Source: Oscillospiraceae bacterium (lineage in GTDB: Bacteria; Bacillota_A; Clostridia; Oscillospirales; Oscillospiraceae). From it: 46,773 nt of DNA. Positions 18,930 to 26,185 of this stretch are shown here, piece by piece. The first letter of the stretch is position 1, and the number at the start of each line of letters is the position of its first letter. Location of the stretch: NCBI GenBank assembly GCA_902786615.1, contig CADADE010000013.1:1-46773 (forward strand), read 5' to 3'. Position numbers and translations under genes: made by a program. The notes under the pieces were generated by a model. The model was given only the letters and a program-made list of their open reading frames with translations, was not told where the DNA came from and did not search any database.

Positions 18930-19607
18930 ATGGGAAAGGGAAAGCTGATCGTTCTCGAGGGCATTGACGGCAGCGGCAAGTCCGCCATGTACAGCCGCCT
19001 GTGCGAAAGAATGGAACAGGACAAAATTGCGTATAATCACATCGTATTTCCGCGTTATGACAGGGAGAGCAGCGCGCTCATCCGCTTGTACCTGGGCGGC
19101 GCCTTCGGGAAAAAGCCGGAGGATGTCAACGCCTATACCGCCTCCACCTTCTATGCGGTGGACCGCTTTGCCTCCTACCGGGACGATTGGGGGAAAATCT
19201 ATGAAAACGGCGGCCTGATTTTATCCGACCGCTACACCACCTCGAATGCCGTTCATCAGGGCAGCAAGCTGCCGGATGACGAGCTGCCCGCATTTTTTGA
19301 CTGGCTGGCGGATCTGGAATACAACAAAATGGGTCTGCCGCAGCCGGATCTTGTGATCTATCTGGACGTGGACCTGGAGACCTCCCGCCGGCGCATGCGC
19401 CTGCGGGAGCAGGAAACCCACACCAGCGCCGATATCCATGAGCAGGACAGCGATTATCTGGCCCGCTGCCTGCACACGGCCGACATGGCGTGCAGACATT
19501 ACGGATGGAAGCGCATCGCCTGGCAAAAGGACGGCCTTGAGCGCGGCCTTGACGAGAAAAACCGGGAGATCTACGACATTATCCTGAGAGAGTTAGGGAA
19601 ACGCTGA
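18930..19607 (+). CDS. tmk: Thymidylate kinase (dTMP kinase-like)
   Basis: A 225-residue nucleoside monophosphate kinase that makes dTDP from dTMP. The P-loop is EGIDGSGKSAMYS (~10-22), the DRY motif is in SDRYTTSNAVHQ (~97), and the lid has LETSRRRMRLRE. A mid-protein insertion around PDVNAYTAS/KMGLPQPDLVIYLDV fits the family. The final residues (GKR) and the stop codon lie within the left inverted repeat of a small element at 19597-19757, so the native C-terminus may have been altered. Downstream of the sirtuin gene by 27 bases, likely co-transcribed. Confidence 0.9.
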   Translation: MGKGKLIVLEGIDGSGKSAMYSRLCERMEQDKIAYNHIVFPRYDRESSALIRLYLGGAFGKKPEDVNAYTASTFYAVDRFASYRDDWGKIYENGGLILSDRYTTSNAVHQGSKLPDDELPAFFDWLADLEYNKMGLPQPDLVIYLDVDLETSRRRMRLREQETHTSADIHEQDSDYLARCLHTADMACRHYGWKRIAWQKDGLERGLDEKNREIYDIILRELGKR

Positions 19608-19757
19608 ACAAATCGCCGCGCACGTCTTGACGGCGGATTTTCCGTCATATTTCGTCTCAAAACCTTGAAATACACAAAGTATTCCTGCGGTTTTTTGCCT
19701 TCATCTGGCGAAAAATCCGCTCGCCAATCCGCACACTTCGATTCATTCAGCGCTTCC
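19597..19757. repeat. 161-bp MITE-like element with terminal inverted repeats
   Basis: The left end GGAAACGCTGAACAAATC (19597-19614) matches the reverse complement of the right end (19740-19757) at 15 of 18 positions. The interior has a hairpin GACGG...CCGTC and a second inverted pair around GGCGGATTTTCCG and CGAAAAATCCGC. It codes for nothing convincing. The left end overlaps the last 11 bases of tmk and supplies its stop codon. No clear target-site duplication was seen. Confidence 0.65.
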
Positions 19758-19789
19758 ACGGAAACAAATAAGCTCCTCAGATCGTCAAA

Positions 19790-19815
19790 AGTGGGACCCC
19801 TTGCGGGGCCCCTCA
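19790..19815 (-). terminator. Terminator of the cysteine-rich microprotein gene
   Basis: On the minus strand GGGGCCCC-GCAA-GGGGTCCC is followed by ACTTTTG, six bases past the stop of the microprotein gene. Confidence 0.6.
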
Positions 19816-19821
19816 ACGAGA

Positions 19822-19992
19822 TCAGCAGCAGCAATCGTTATTGCAGCCGCAGTTGTTGCCGCAGCCGCAGTTATTGCAGCCACAGTTGTTGCAGCCGCAG
19901 CCGCCGAAGCCGTTGCCGCAGCCGCCGAAGAGAATGATGATCAGGATGATGAGCCAGAGATTGTTATTGCTGTTACAGGAATTGCAGAACAT
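19822..19992 (-). CDS. Cysteine/glycine/asparagine-rich membrane microprotein
   Basis: A 56-residue protein with 14 cysteines. It begins MFCNSCNSNNN, has one hydrophobic helix (about residues 12-22, LWLIILIIILF), then a tail built of CGC-NN and NNCGC units ending CCC. The ATG at 19992 follows AGAAAGGAT. Similar short proteins are annotated in clostridia as chorion-class high-cysteine proteins; the name is only by composition. The repeated CxC pairs could bind metal, form disulfides, or be sporulation/surface related. No function is established. The plus-strand reading across the same bases is Ala/Arg/Ser low-complexity and is not a gene. Confidence 0.75.
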   Translation of the reverse strand: MFCNSCNSNNNLWLIILIIILFGGCGNGFGGCGCNNCGCNNCGCGNNCGCNNDCCC

Positions 19993-20156
19993 AATACTAT
20001 CCTTTCTCCGCACTTGAGCTGTTGATATCCCGCCATCTTGTGCGGCGGCGGGCAGCGGCGCGCGGTTTCCGCGGCGCTCATGCCATCTTATGACGCTTGC
20101 CGTTTCTGTGCTACATGAATGCCAGGCGCTTCCGCTTTTTACCGAAGGAGATAAAC

Positions 20157-21488
20157 ATGCCCGACGAACTCGACAAGATCAACGAAATATTCCGTATCCA
20201 GGACGAACGCTCCAAACCGGCGGAGCAGCCGGAGAAGAAGCGGGCGCAGAAGGGCACGGAGAGACCCCGACCGCTTGAAGCAGTGGACAAGCTGCTGATC
20301 GACGCCACCGGGAAGGAGACACGCAATTATACCGGCGACGCCGAGTCCGAGCGGGATTATCGACCCGTACGGCAAAGCCACGAATACCGTTCGGGCTGTC
20401 TCGGGGGGCTCATGTATTTTACCTTTATCGTGTGCGTCAGCATTGTCCTGGCCTGCCTCGCCTGGATGGCGGCGAGCGATATGCTGGCACTCAACAAGGA
20501 AAACTTTACCGCGGTTGTCACGCTGCCGAGCAGCATCTTCCAGTCCGAGACGGTGGATAAAATCGACGAAAACGGCAAAAAGATCGGCACCAAGCGCGTG
20601 ACCCACGCCGATATGGACTATGTGGCGGATGTGCTGAAGGACGCTGGCCTGATCGAATACAAGTGGCTTTTCAATCTGTTCTGCAAAATTTCCACAGCCG
20701 ACGAGAAGGTAAGTCCCGGAGAATATGAGCTGCGCTCCACCTTTGACTACCGCGCGCTGATTCAGAATATGCGGGCCGGTTCCTCTTCCACGGTCACTGT
20801 GACGGTGACGATCCCGGAGGGGTTCAAGCTGCACCAGATCTTTATGCGCCTGGAGGAAAACGGCGTGTGCAGCTATAACGATCTGATGCAGGACGCAGGC
20901 GAGGCGGAATTCAACTATGATTTCCTGGAGCTCAGTGAAGGAAAGGGCGCCTACCGGCTGGAGGGCTTCCTCTTCCCGGACACCTATGAGTTCTATGTCG
21001 GCATGCAGGGCTCAAGCGCCATCAACAAGCTGCTGGACAACTTCCGCCGCCGTATCACGGAGGAGATGTACGCGAGGGCAGAAGAGCTCGGCATGAATAT
21101 GTATGATATTCTCAAGGTCGCATCGCTCATTGAAAAAGAAGCGGGCAGCGACGAGGAGCGCACCCGGATCGCCTCCGTCATCTATAACCGTCTCAACGCG
21201 AGGATCGTCCTCGGCATTGACGCCGCCGTTCTCTATCCGTATGATGAACATGACGGCGCGCCGACAGCCCAGATGCTTGAAAAGGACGACCCCTACAACA
21301 CGCGCATTCATGACGGCCTGCCGCCCACGCCGATCTGCAGCCCGGGCCTGGCTTCCATCTACGCCGCCCTCTATCCCGAATCGACGAGCTATTATTACTA
21401 TGCCCTCGACGCGGACGCCGGGGTCCACAGATTCTTTACTAACGATACGGAGTTTAATAACTTTGTTGCTTCACAAAATTATTCGTAA
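20157..21488 (+). CDS. mltG: Endolytic transglycosylase MltG (YceG/YrrL family)
   Basis: A 443-residue inner-membrane enzyme that cleaves nascent peptidoglycan strands and sets their length. A charged cytoplasmic N-tail (~1-82) precedes one membrane helix (about 84-107, LMYFTFIVCVSIVLACLAW), a LysM-like region (TVTIPEGFKLHQIFMRL), and the YceG catalytic domain with the glutamate-containing ASLIEKEAG (~322-330) and VIYNRL. The ATG at 20157 follows GAAGGAG. It overlaps or abuts the following U32 gene; in Bacillus, yrrL (mltG) sits near the U32 genes yrrN-yrrO, so the association is conserved. Confidence 0.94.
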   Translation: MPDELDKINEIFRIQDERSKPAEQPEKKRAQKGTERPRPLEAVDKLLIDATGKETRNYTGDAESERDYRPVRQSHEYRSGCLGGLMYFTFIVCVSIVLACLAWMAASDMLALNKENFTAVVTLPSSIFQSETVDKIDENGKKIGTKRVTHADMDYVADVLKDAGLIEYKWLFNLFCKISTADEKVSPGEYELRSTFDYRALIQNMRAGSSSTVTVTVTIPEGFKLHQIFMRLEENGVCSYNDLMQDAGEAEFNYDFLELSEGKGAYRLEGFLFPDTYEFYVGMQGSSAINKLLDNFRRRITEEMYARAEELGMNMYDILKVASLIEKEAGSDEERTRIASVIYNRLNARIVLGIDAAVLYPYDEHDGAPTAQMLEKDDPYNTRIHDGLPPTPICSPGLASIYAALYPESTSYYYYALDADAGVHRFFTNDTEFNNFVASQNYS

Positions 21489-22686
21489 TGATTTTGAGCT
21501 CCTGTCCCCGGCCGGGGACTGGGAACGGCTCGAAATGGCGCTGCGCTACGGGGCGGACGCCGTGTATCTGGCGGGCAAGGAATTCGGCCTGCGCGCCTCC
21601 GCCGGGAATTTTGAAAGAGAAGAGCTTGTCCGTGCTTTTGAGCTTGCCCACGGCATGGGACGCAAGGTCTATGTGACCTGCAACACCCTGCCGCGGGAGG
21701 ACGAGCTTGCCCGCCTGCCGGAATATCTCGCCTTCCTGCAGGAGGCGGGTGCCGATGCGCTCATTATCGCGGATCTCGGCGTGCTGGCTCTGGCAAAGCG
21801 CTTTGCGCCGAAGCTCCATCTGCATGTGAGCACGCAGCTCGGCGTCGTGAACAGCGCGACCGCCAATGTCCTGCACGCCATGGGCGCGGACACGGTCGTG
21901 CTGGCCAGGGAGCTGAGCCTGGAGGAGATTCGGAAGATCCGCGCCAACACCCCCTCGGAGCTGCGGCTCGAGGCCTTTGTGCACGGGGCCATGTGCGTCT
22001 CCTTTTCCGGGCGCTGCCTGCTGTCCAATTACATGACCGGGCGGGACGCCAACCGGGGAGAGTGCGCCCAGCCCTGCCGCTGGAAATACAGCCTCGTGGA
22101 GGAAAAGCGTCCGGAGCAGTCCTTTGACATCACAGAGGACGACGGCGGGACTTATATCATGAACTCCAACGACCTCTGCATGATCGAACACTTGCAGGAT
22201 CTGGCGGAGGCCGGGGTCTCCAGCTTCAAAATAGAAGGGCGCATGAAGTCCGCCTACTATGCCGCCGTCGTGACAAACGCCTACCGACACGCGCTGGACG
22301 CTGTTGCCGCAGGTGATCCCGTGCCGGAGATCTGGGTGCGCGAGACCGAAATGGTGAGCCACCGGCCCTACTGCACGGGCTTCTACCTTGGAAGTCAGCC
22401 CGGACAGTGCTATGACGGTACATACCTGAGCGGCGCGGATGTGGTCGCCGTGGTGGAGAGCTGCGACGAGGAGGGGAATGCCCGCCTTACGCAGCGCAAC
22501 AAGCTTGCCGCAGGAGACGAGCTGGAGCTGCTTACCCCCGACGGAGAGCCGGTCATGTTCACCTTGGGCGCGCTTTTCGACGAAGAAGGGGAGTCCATCC
22601 CCGACGCCCGCCACCCGATGATGGCATTCACGACCAGGCTCCCGAAACCCGCCCCGCGGCTTTCGATCCTGAGAAAACGCAGATAA
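21463..22686 (+). CDS. Peptidase U32 family protein (TrhP/YrrO-like)
   Basis: A ~407-residue U32 protein. It shows the family signature E-x-F-x2-G-A-M-C-x4-G-x-C in EAFVHGAMCVSFSGRCLLS, plus Fe-S-type cysteines in GECAQPCRW and the FKIEGRMKS segment. Relatives (TrhP) take part in 5-hydroxyuridine formation at tRNA position 34; others were described as collagenases. No ATG lies in frame before the conserved DFELLSPAGDW. The best start is TTG at 21463 (GGAG at 21449-21452), which overlaps mltG by 26 bases; TTG 21466 or an ATT are alternatives. The ATG at 21488 is in the wrong frame. Confidence 0.88.
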   Translation: MLLHKIIRNDFELLSPAGDWERLEMALRYGADAVYLAGKEFGLRASAGNFEREELVRAFELAHGMGRKVYVTCNTLPREDELARLPEYLAFLQEAGADALIIADLGVLALAKRFAPKLHLHVSTQLGVVNSATANVLHAMGADTVVLARELSLEEIRKIRANTPSELRLEAFVHGAMCVSFSGRCLLSNYMTGRDANRGECAQPCRWKYSLVEEKRPEQSFDITEDDGGTYIMNSNDLCMIEHLQDLAEAGVSSFKIEGRMKSAYYAAVVTNAYRHALDAVAAGDPVPEIWVRETEMVSHRPYCTGFYLGSQPGQCYDGTYLSGADVVAVVESCDEEGNARLTQRNKLAAGDELELLTPDGEPVMFTLGALFDEEGESIPDARHPMMAFTTRLPKPAPRLSILRKRR

Positions 22687-22689
22687 AGC

Positions 22690-22717
22690 TTGACAAATCG
22701 GGGACTTGTGATAAAAT
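22690..22717 (+). promoter_or_regulatory. Promoter of the alaS T-box leader
   Basis: -35 TTGACA (22690-22695), 16-base spacer, -10 TAAAAT (22712-22717), starting three bases after the U32 stop codon. Confidence 0.8.
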
Positions 22718-22729
22718 GCCCCATGATAT

Positions 22730-22945
22730 TGCAATTGGCTGTGACGGAACGAGTCGGTAAAGGATTCCGCAGAGAGGGGCCGGATGGTGAAAGGCCCTGT
22801 TTCCAAACCCGACAGCCACTCCCGAGCTCCCCGGGACGACCGGGGCGTCTGCCCGCGTTAGGGGCGCTTGAGATACGGCGCATGCCGTAATCAGGGTGGT
22901 ACCGCGACTCAATCCTCGCCCCTGTTCCGGGGCGGGGATTTTTTT
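22730..22945 (+). promoter_or_regulatory. T-box riboswitch (alanine) with terminator
   Basis: The leader holds the T-box core AGGGTGGTACCGCG (22893-22906), which pairs with the uncharged tRNA acceptor end and forms the antiterminator. The likely specifier is GCC (22815-22817, in GACAGCCACTC), an alanine codon followed by a purine, consistent with alaS downstream. The terminator stem is TCCTCGCCCC (22913-22922) with GGGGCGGGGA (22929-22938) and seven T. Uncharged tRNA-Ala would favour read-through into alaS. Confidence 0.93.
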
Positions 22946-22947
22946 GA

Positions 22948-23093
22948 TCAATTGCGAACAATGTTCGCAATTGAAAACTCGCGCTTATCGCACGCGGCGA
23001 AGCGTGACACGCCGCGTTTGGTCGGCGCGAGGCCTCGCTAAGCTCGGCTTAGTGTGTTTTTGCCGAGGCAAAGCCCCGTCAAAAACGTTTTTT
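22948..23093. repeat. Palindromes and a second terminator-like hairpin before alaS
   Basis: After the T-box terminator come a near-perfect palindrome with 13-base arms TCAATTGCGAACA/TGTTCGCAATTGA (22948-22974), a CGCGGCG/CGCCGCG stem (22993-23016), a CTAAGC/GCTTAG stem (23038-23052), and GTTTTTG/CAAAAAC (23056-23086) followed by six T (23088-23093). The last looks like an intrinsic terminator lying only 26 bases before the alaS ribosome binding site. Confidence 0.55.
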
Positions 23094-23134
23094 CATTATA
23101 CCTTTGTTAGTTTTAATTTGGAGGATAGATACAC

Positions 23135-25771
23135 ATGGAAAAATTCGGCGTAAACCAGCTTCGTGAGATGTTTCTGAGCTTCTTTGAGACCAAGGGTCAT
23201 CTTCGTCTGCCGAGCTTCTCGCTCATTCCGCAGAACGACGCGAGCCTTCTCATCATTAACTCCGGCATGGCGCCCATGAAGCCCTATTTCAAAGGCGAGC
23301 AGGAGCCGCCCCGTCGCCGCGTCTGCACCTGCCAGAAGTGCATCCGCACCGGCGACATTGAGAACATCGGCAAGACCGCCCGCCACGGCACCTACTTTGA
23401 AATGCTGGGCAACTTCTCCTTCGGCGATTATTTCAAGAAGGAAGCCATCGCCTGGTGCTGGGAGTTTTTGACCTCTCCCGATTGGGTCGGCATCGACCCC
23501 GACCGCCTCTATCCCTCCATCTACGTGGATGATGACGAGGCCTTTGAAATCTGGAACAAGGACATCGGCATCCCGGCCGAGCGCATCTTCCGCTTCGGCA
23601 AGGAGGATAACTTCTGGGAGCACGGCGCGGGCCCCTGCGGCCCCTGCTCCGAGGTCTACTATGACCGCGGGCCGGAGTACGGCTGCGGCAAGCCCGACTG
23701 CACCGTCGGCTGCGACTGCGACCGCTATATGGAGGTCTGGAACAACGTCTTTTCCCAGTTCGATAACGACGGCAACAATAACTACACCGAACTCAAGCAA
23801 AAGAACATTGACACCGGCATGGGCCTTGAGCGTCTCGCAGTCGTGTGCCAGGGTGTGGACTCCCTCTTCGATGTCGATACCGTCATGAATATCACCCATA
23901 AGGTGAGTGAGCTGACCGGCGCCTTCTACGGCAAGAGCCATAAGATGGACGTGTCCCTTCGCGTCATCACCGACCATATCCGCTCGGCCACCTTCATGAT
24001 CTGCGACGGCATCCTCCCCTCCAACGAGGGGCGCGGCTACGTCCTTCGCAGACTTCTCCGCCGCGCCGCCCGCCACGGGAAGCTGCTCGGCGTGAACGAG
24101 CCCTTCCTTTACAAAGTCCTGGACACCGTGATTCATGAAAACGAGTGCCAGTATCCCGAGCTGCGCGAGAAGCAGGAGTATATCACCCGCGTCGTCAAGA
24201 CTGAGGAGGAGAACTTCGCCCGCACAATCGACGCCGGTATGAAAATCTTCGGCGAGCTTCTTGAGGCTCACAAGGCGAAGGGGGAGACCGTCTTCTCCGG
24301 TGCGGACGCCTTCAAGCTCTACGATACTTACGGCTTCCCCATCGACCTCACCATCGAAATGTGCCAGGACGAGGGCATGGGCGTGGACGAGGACGGCTTC
24401 AAGGCCCTCATGGAGGAGCAGCGTGTGCGCGCCCGCAAGGCCAGAGAGGCTCTGGGCGATCTGGGCTGGGCAGGTATCGAATTCGGCAAGGAGATCCCCG
24501 ACACGAAGTTTGTCGGCTACGACGAGAAGGAGACCGAGGCGAAGGTTCTCGCACTGGTTTCCGAGGATGAGCTGCAGCAGGAGCTGGGCGCGGGCGCCGA
24601 GGGCATCATCGTCCTTGACAGAACCGTCCTCTATGCCGAGATGGGCGGCCAGGTGGCTGACCACGGCAAAATCGTCGCGGGCGGCAGCGTTTTTGAGGTC
24701 AATAACGTCCAGAAGAACAAGGGCGGCAAATATATGCACTACGGCGTGGTCAAATCCGGCAGCTTTTCCGTGGGCGACACGGTAAAGGCCAGCTACTGCG
24801 AGAAGCGCCGCCAGGCCATCGGCCGCGCCCACAGCGCGACCCACCTTCTCCACAAGGCGCTGCGCGAGGTGCTGGGCGACCATGTGCACCAGGCGGGCTC
24901 TCTTGTCGAGCCGGACTTCCTCCGCTTTGACTTTACTCACTTCTCCGCCGTCACGACCGAGCAGCTCAAGCAGGTCGAGCAGATCGTCAACGACGCCATT
25001 CTCACGGGCTACGGCATCAACGTGAAGGAAATGCCCATTGAAGAGGCCAGAAAGAGCGGCGCGACCGCCCTCTTCGGCGAGAAATACGGCGATGTGGTCC
25101 GCGTCGTCAACATGGGCGACTGGAGCATCGAGCTCTGCGGCGGCACTCACCTGGACAACACCGCCAAGGCAGGCGCTTTCCACATCCTGTCCGAGGGCTC
25201 TGTTGCCTCCGGCGTGCGTCGTATCGAGGCCTGCACCGGCCTTGAGACCATGAAGCTTCTCAACCGCGACGTGGAGGAACTCTCTACGCTCGCCGCCATG
25301 TACAAGACCAGCCCCGCCGACCTGCCCCAGAAGCTGGAGCAGCAGGCCAATGAGCTGCGCGAGGCCAAACGCATCATCGAACAGTACAAGGCGAAGGAAT
25401 CCGCCGGCGGCGCGGACGAAATGCTCAAAAACGGCAAGGACGTGAAGGGCCTTTGCGTCGTGACCTGCTCGAAGGACGGTTGCGACGCCAATACCCTGCG
25501 TCAGCTCGGCGACGTGCTGCGCGACAAGAACGGCAAGGTCGTTGCGGTCATCGCCGCCGTCAACGGCGACAAGATCACCTTCCAGTGCGTCTGCGGCAAG
25601 GACGCCGTGGCCAGGGGCGTCAAGGCCGGGGACATCATCCGCAGCATCACCGCCATCGCAGGCGGCAAGGGCGGCGGCAAGCCCGATTCCGCCATGGGCG
25701 GCGGCAACGACGTGTCGAAGCTCCAGGCTGCGCTGGACGCGGTGGAGAGCTTTGTCAGTGAAAAGATCTGA
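23135..25771 (+). CDS. alaS: Alanyl-tRNA synthetase
   Basis: The 878-residue class II enzyme that charges tRNA-Ala. The catalytic domain (1 to ~240) has HLRLPSFSLIPQNDASLLIINSGMAPM-type motif 1 sequence and FGKEDNFWEHGAGPCGPCSE; the tRNA-recognition region follows; the editing domain has HSATHLLHKAL and CGGTH zinc ligands; the C-terminal domain (DHHA1-like, GGGKGGGKPDSAMGGG) is complete. Length equals the family norm. GGAGG precedes the ATG. Expression is predicted to be controlled by the alanine T-box upstream. Confidence 0.98.
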   Translation: MEKFGVNQLREMFLSFFETKGHLRLPSFSLIPQNDASLLIINSGMAPMKPYFKGEQEPPRRRVCTCQKCIRTGDIENIGKTARHGTYFEMLGNFSFGDYFKKEAIAWCWEFLTSPDWVGIDPDRLYPSIYVDDDEAFEIWNKDIGIPAERIFRFGKEDNFWEHGAGPCGPCSEVYYDRGPEYGCGKPDCTVGCDCDRYMEVWNNVFSQFDNDGNNNYTELKQKNIDTGMGLERLAVVCQGVDSLFDVDTVMNITHKVSELTGAFYGKSHKMDVSLRVITDHIRSATFMICDGILPSNEGRGYVLRRLLRRAARHGKLLGVNEPFLYKVLDTVIHENECQYPELREKQEYITRVVKTEEENFARTIDAGMKIFGELLEAHKAKGETVFSGADAFKLYDTYGFPIDLTIEMCQDEGMGVDEDGFKALMEEQRVRARKAREALGDLGWAGIEFGKEIPDTKFVGYDEKETEAKVLALVSEDELQQELGAGAEGIIVLDRTVLYAEMGGQVADHGKIVAGGSVFEVNNVQKNKGGKYMHYGVVKSGSFSVGDTVKASYCEKRRQAIGRAHSATHLLHKALREVLGDHVHQAGSLVEPDFLRFDFTHFSAVTTEQLKQVEQIVNDAILTGYGINVKEMPIEEARKSGATALFGEKYGDVVRVVNMGDWSIELCGGTHLDNTAKAGAFHILSEGSVASGVRRIEACTGLETMKLLNRDVEELSTLAAMYKTSPADLPQKLEQQANELREAKRIIEQYKAKESAGGADEMLKNGKDVKGLCVVTCSKDGCDANTLRQLGDVLRDKNGKVVAVIAAVNGDKITFQCVCGKDAVARGVKAGDIIRSITAIAGGKGGGKPDSAMGGGNDVSKLQAALDAVESFVSEKI

Positions 25772-25785
25772 TCGGAGGAATCATC

Positions 25786-26127
25786 ATGGATAACTGCCTG
25801 TTCTGCAAAATCATCGCCGGGGAGATCCCCAGCACCAAGGTTTACGAGGACGAGTACGTCTTCGCCTTCCGCGACATCAACCCCCAGGCGCCCGTCCACA
25901 TCCTGGTCGTGCCGAAGGCGCACATTGCATGCGCCGACGCGGTGAACGAGAGCAATTCCCTCTATGTTGCCAAGTGCTTTGAGGCCATTGCGAAAATCGC
26001 AAAGGCCGAGGGGCTTTCAAACGGTTACCGTGTCATCAACAACTGCGGCGAGGACGGCGGTCAGACGGTGATGCACCTGCATTTTCATCTGATCGGCGGC
26101 GTGAAGCTGGGCGAAAAGATCCTGTAA
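25786..26127 (+). CDS. HIT-family nucleotide hydrolase/transferase (HinT-like)
   Basis: A 113-residue histidine-triad protein. The catalytic triad motif is MHLHFHLIGG (~104-113 region), and the N-terminus NCLFCKIIAGEIPS with later FRDINPQAPVHILVVPKAHI is typical of HinT, which hydrolyses purine nucleoside phosphoramidates. It lies 14 bases after alaS; the pairing is functionally reasonable because HinT can hydrolyse aminoacyl-adenylates made by tRNA synthetases (family knowledge). A terminator follows. Confidence 0.95.
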   Translation: MDNCLFCKIIAGEIPSTKVYEDEYVFAFRDINPQAPVHILVVPKAHIACADAVNESNSLYVAKCFEAIAKIAKAEGLSNGYRVINNCGEDGGQTVMHLHFHLIGGVKLGEKIL

Positions 26128-26140
26128 TACCATAAAACCG

Positions 26141-26171
26141 CGGGGCCGGTATTTCCTTACCGGTCCCGTTT
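26141..26171 (+). terminator. Terminator after the HIT gene
   Basis: CGGGGCCGGTA (26141-26151) pairs with TACCGGTCCCG (26158-26168, one G-U), followed by TTT. It separates the alaS-HIT unit from comEC. Confidence 0.7.
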
Positions 26172-26185
26172 CGTGAGGGGAGCCT

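Noticed and set aside
19571..19834. Minus-strand 87-codon frame across the tmk end
   Set aside because: It lies within the 161-bp inverted-repeat element and tmk, has no ribosome binding site, and is best explained as read-through of a repeat.
19801..20025. Plus-strand Ala/Val-rich reading frame
   Set aside because: It is the mirror of the cysteine-rich microprotein on the minus strand; composition is low-complexity and there is no ribosome binding site.
22955..22969. Possible SOS (LexA) box CGAAC-AAT-GTTCG in the alaS leader
   Set aside because: The Bacillus-type box is CGAAC-N4-GTTCG; here the spacer is three bases, and the motif is the centre of a longer palindrome in a repeat-rich stretch. 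Position downstream of a T-box terminator makes LexA control unlikely.
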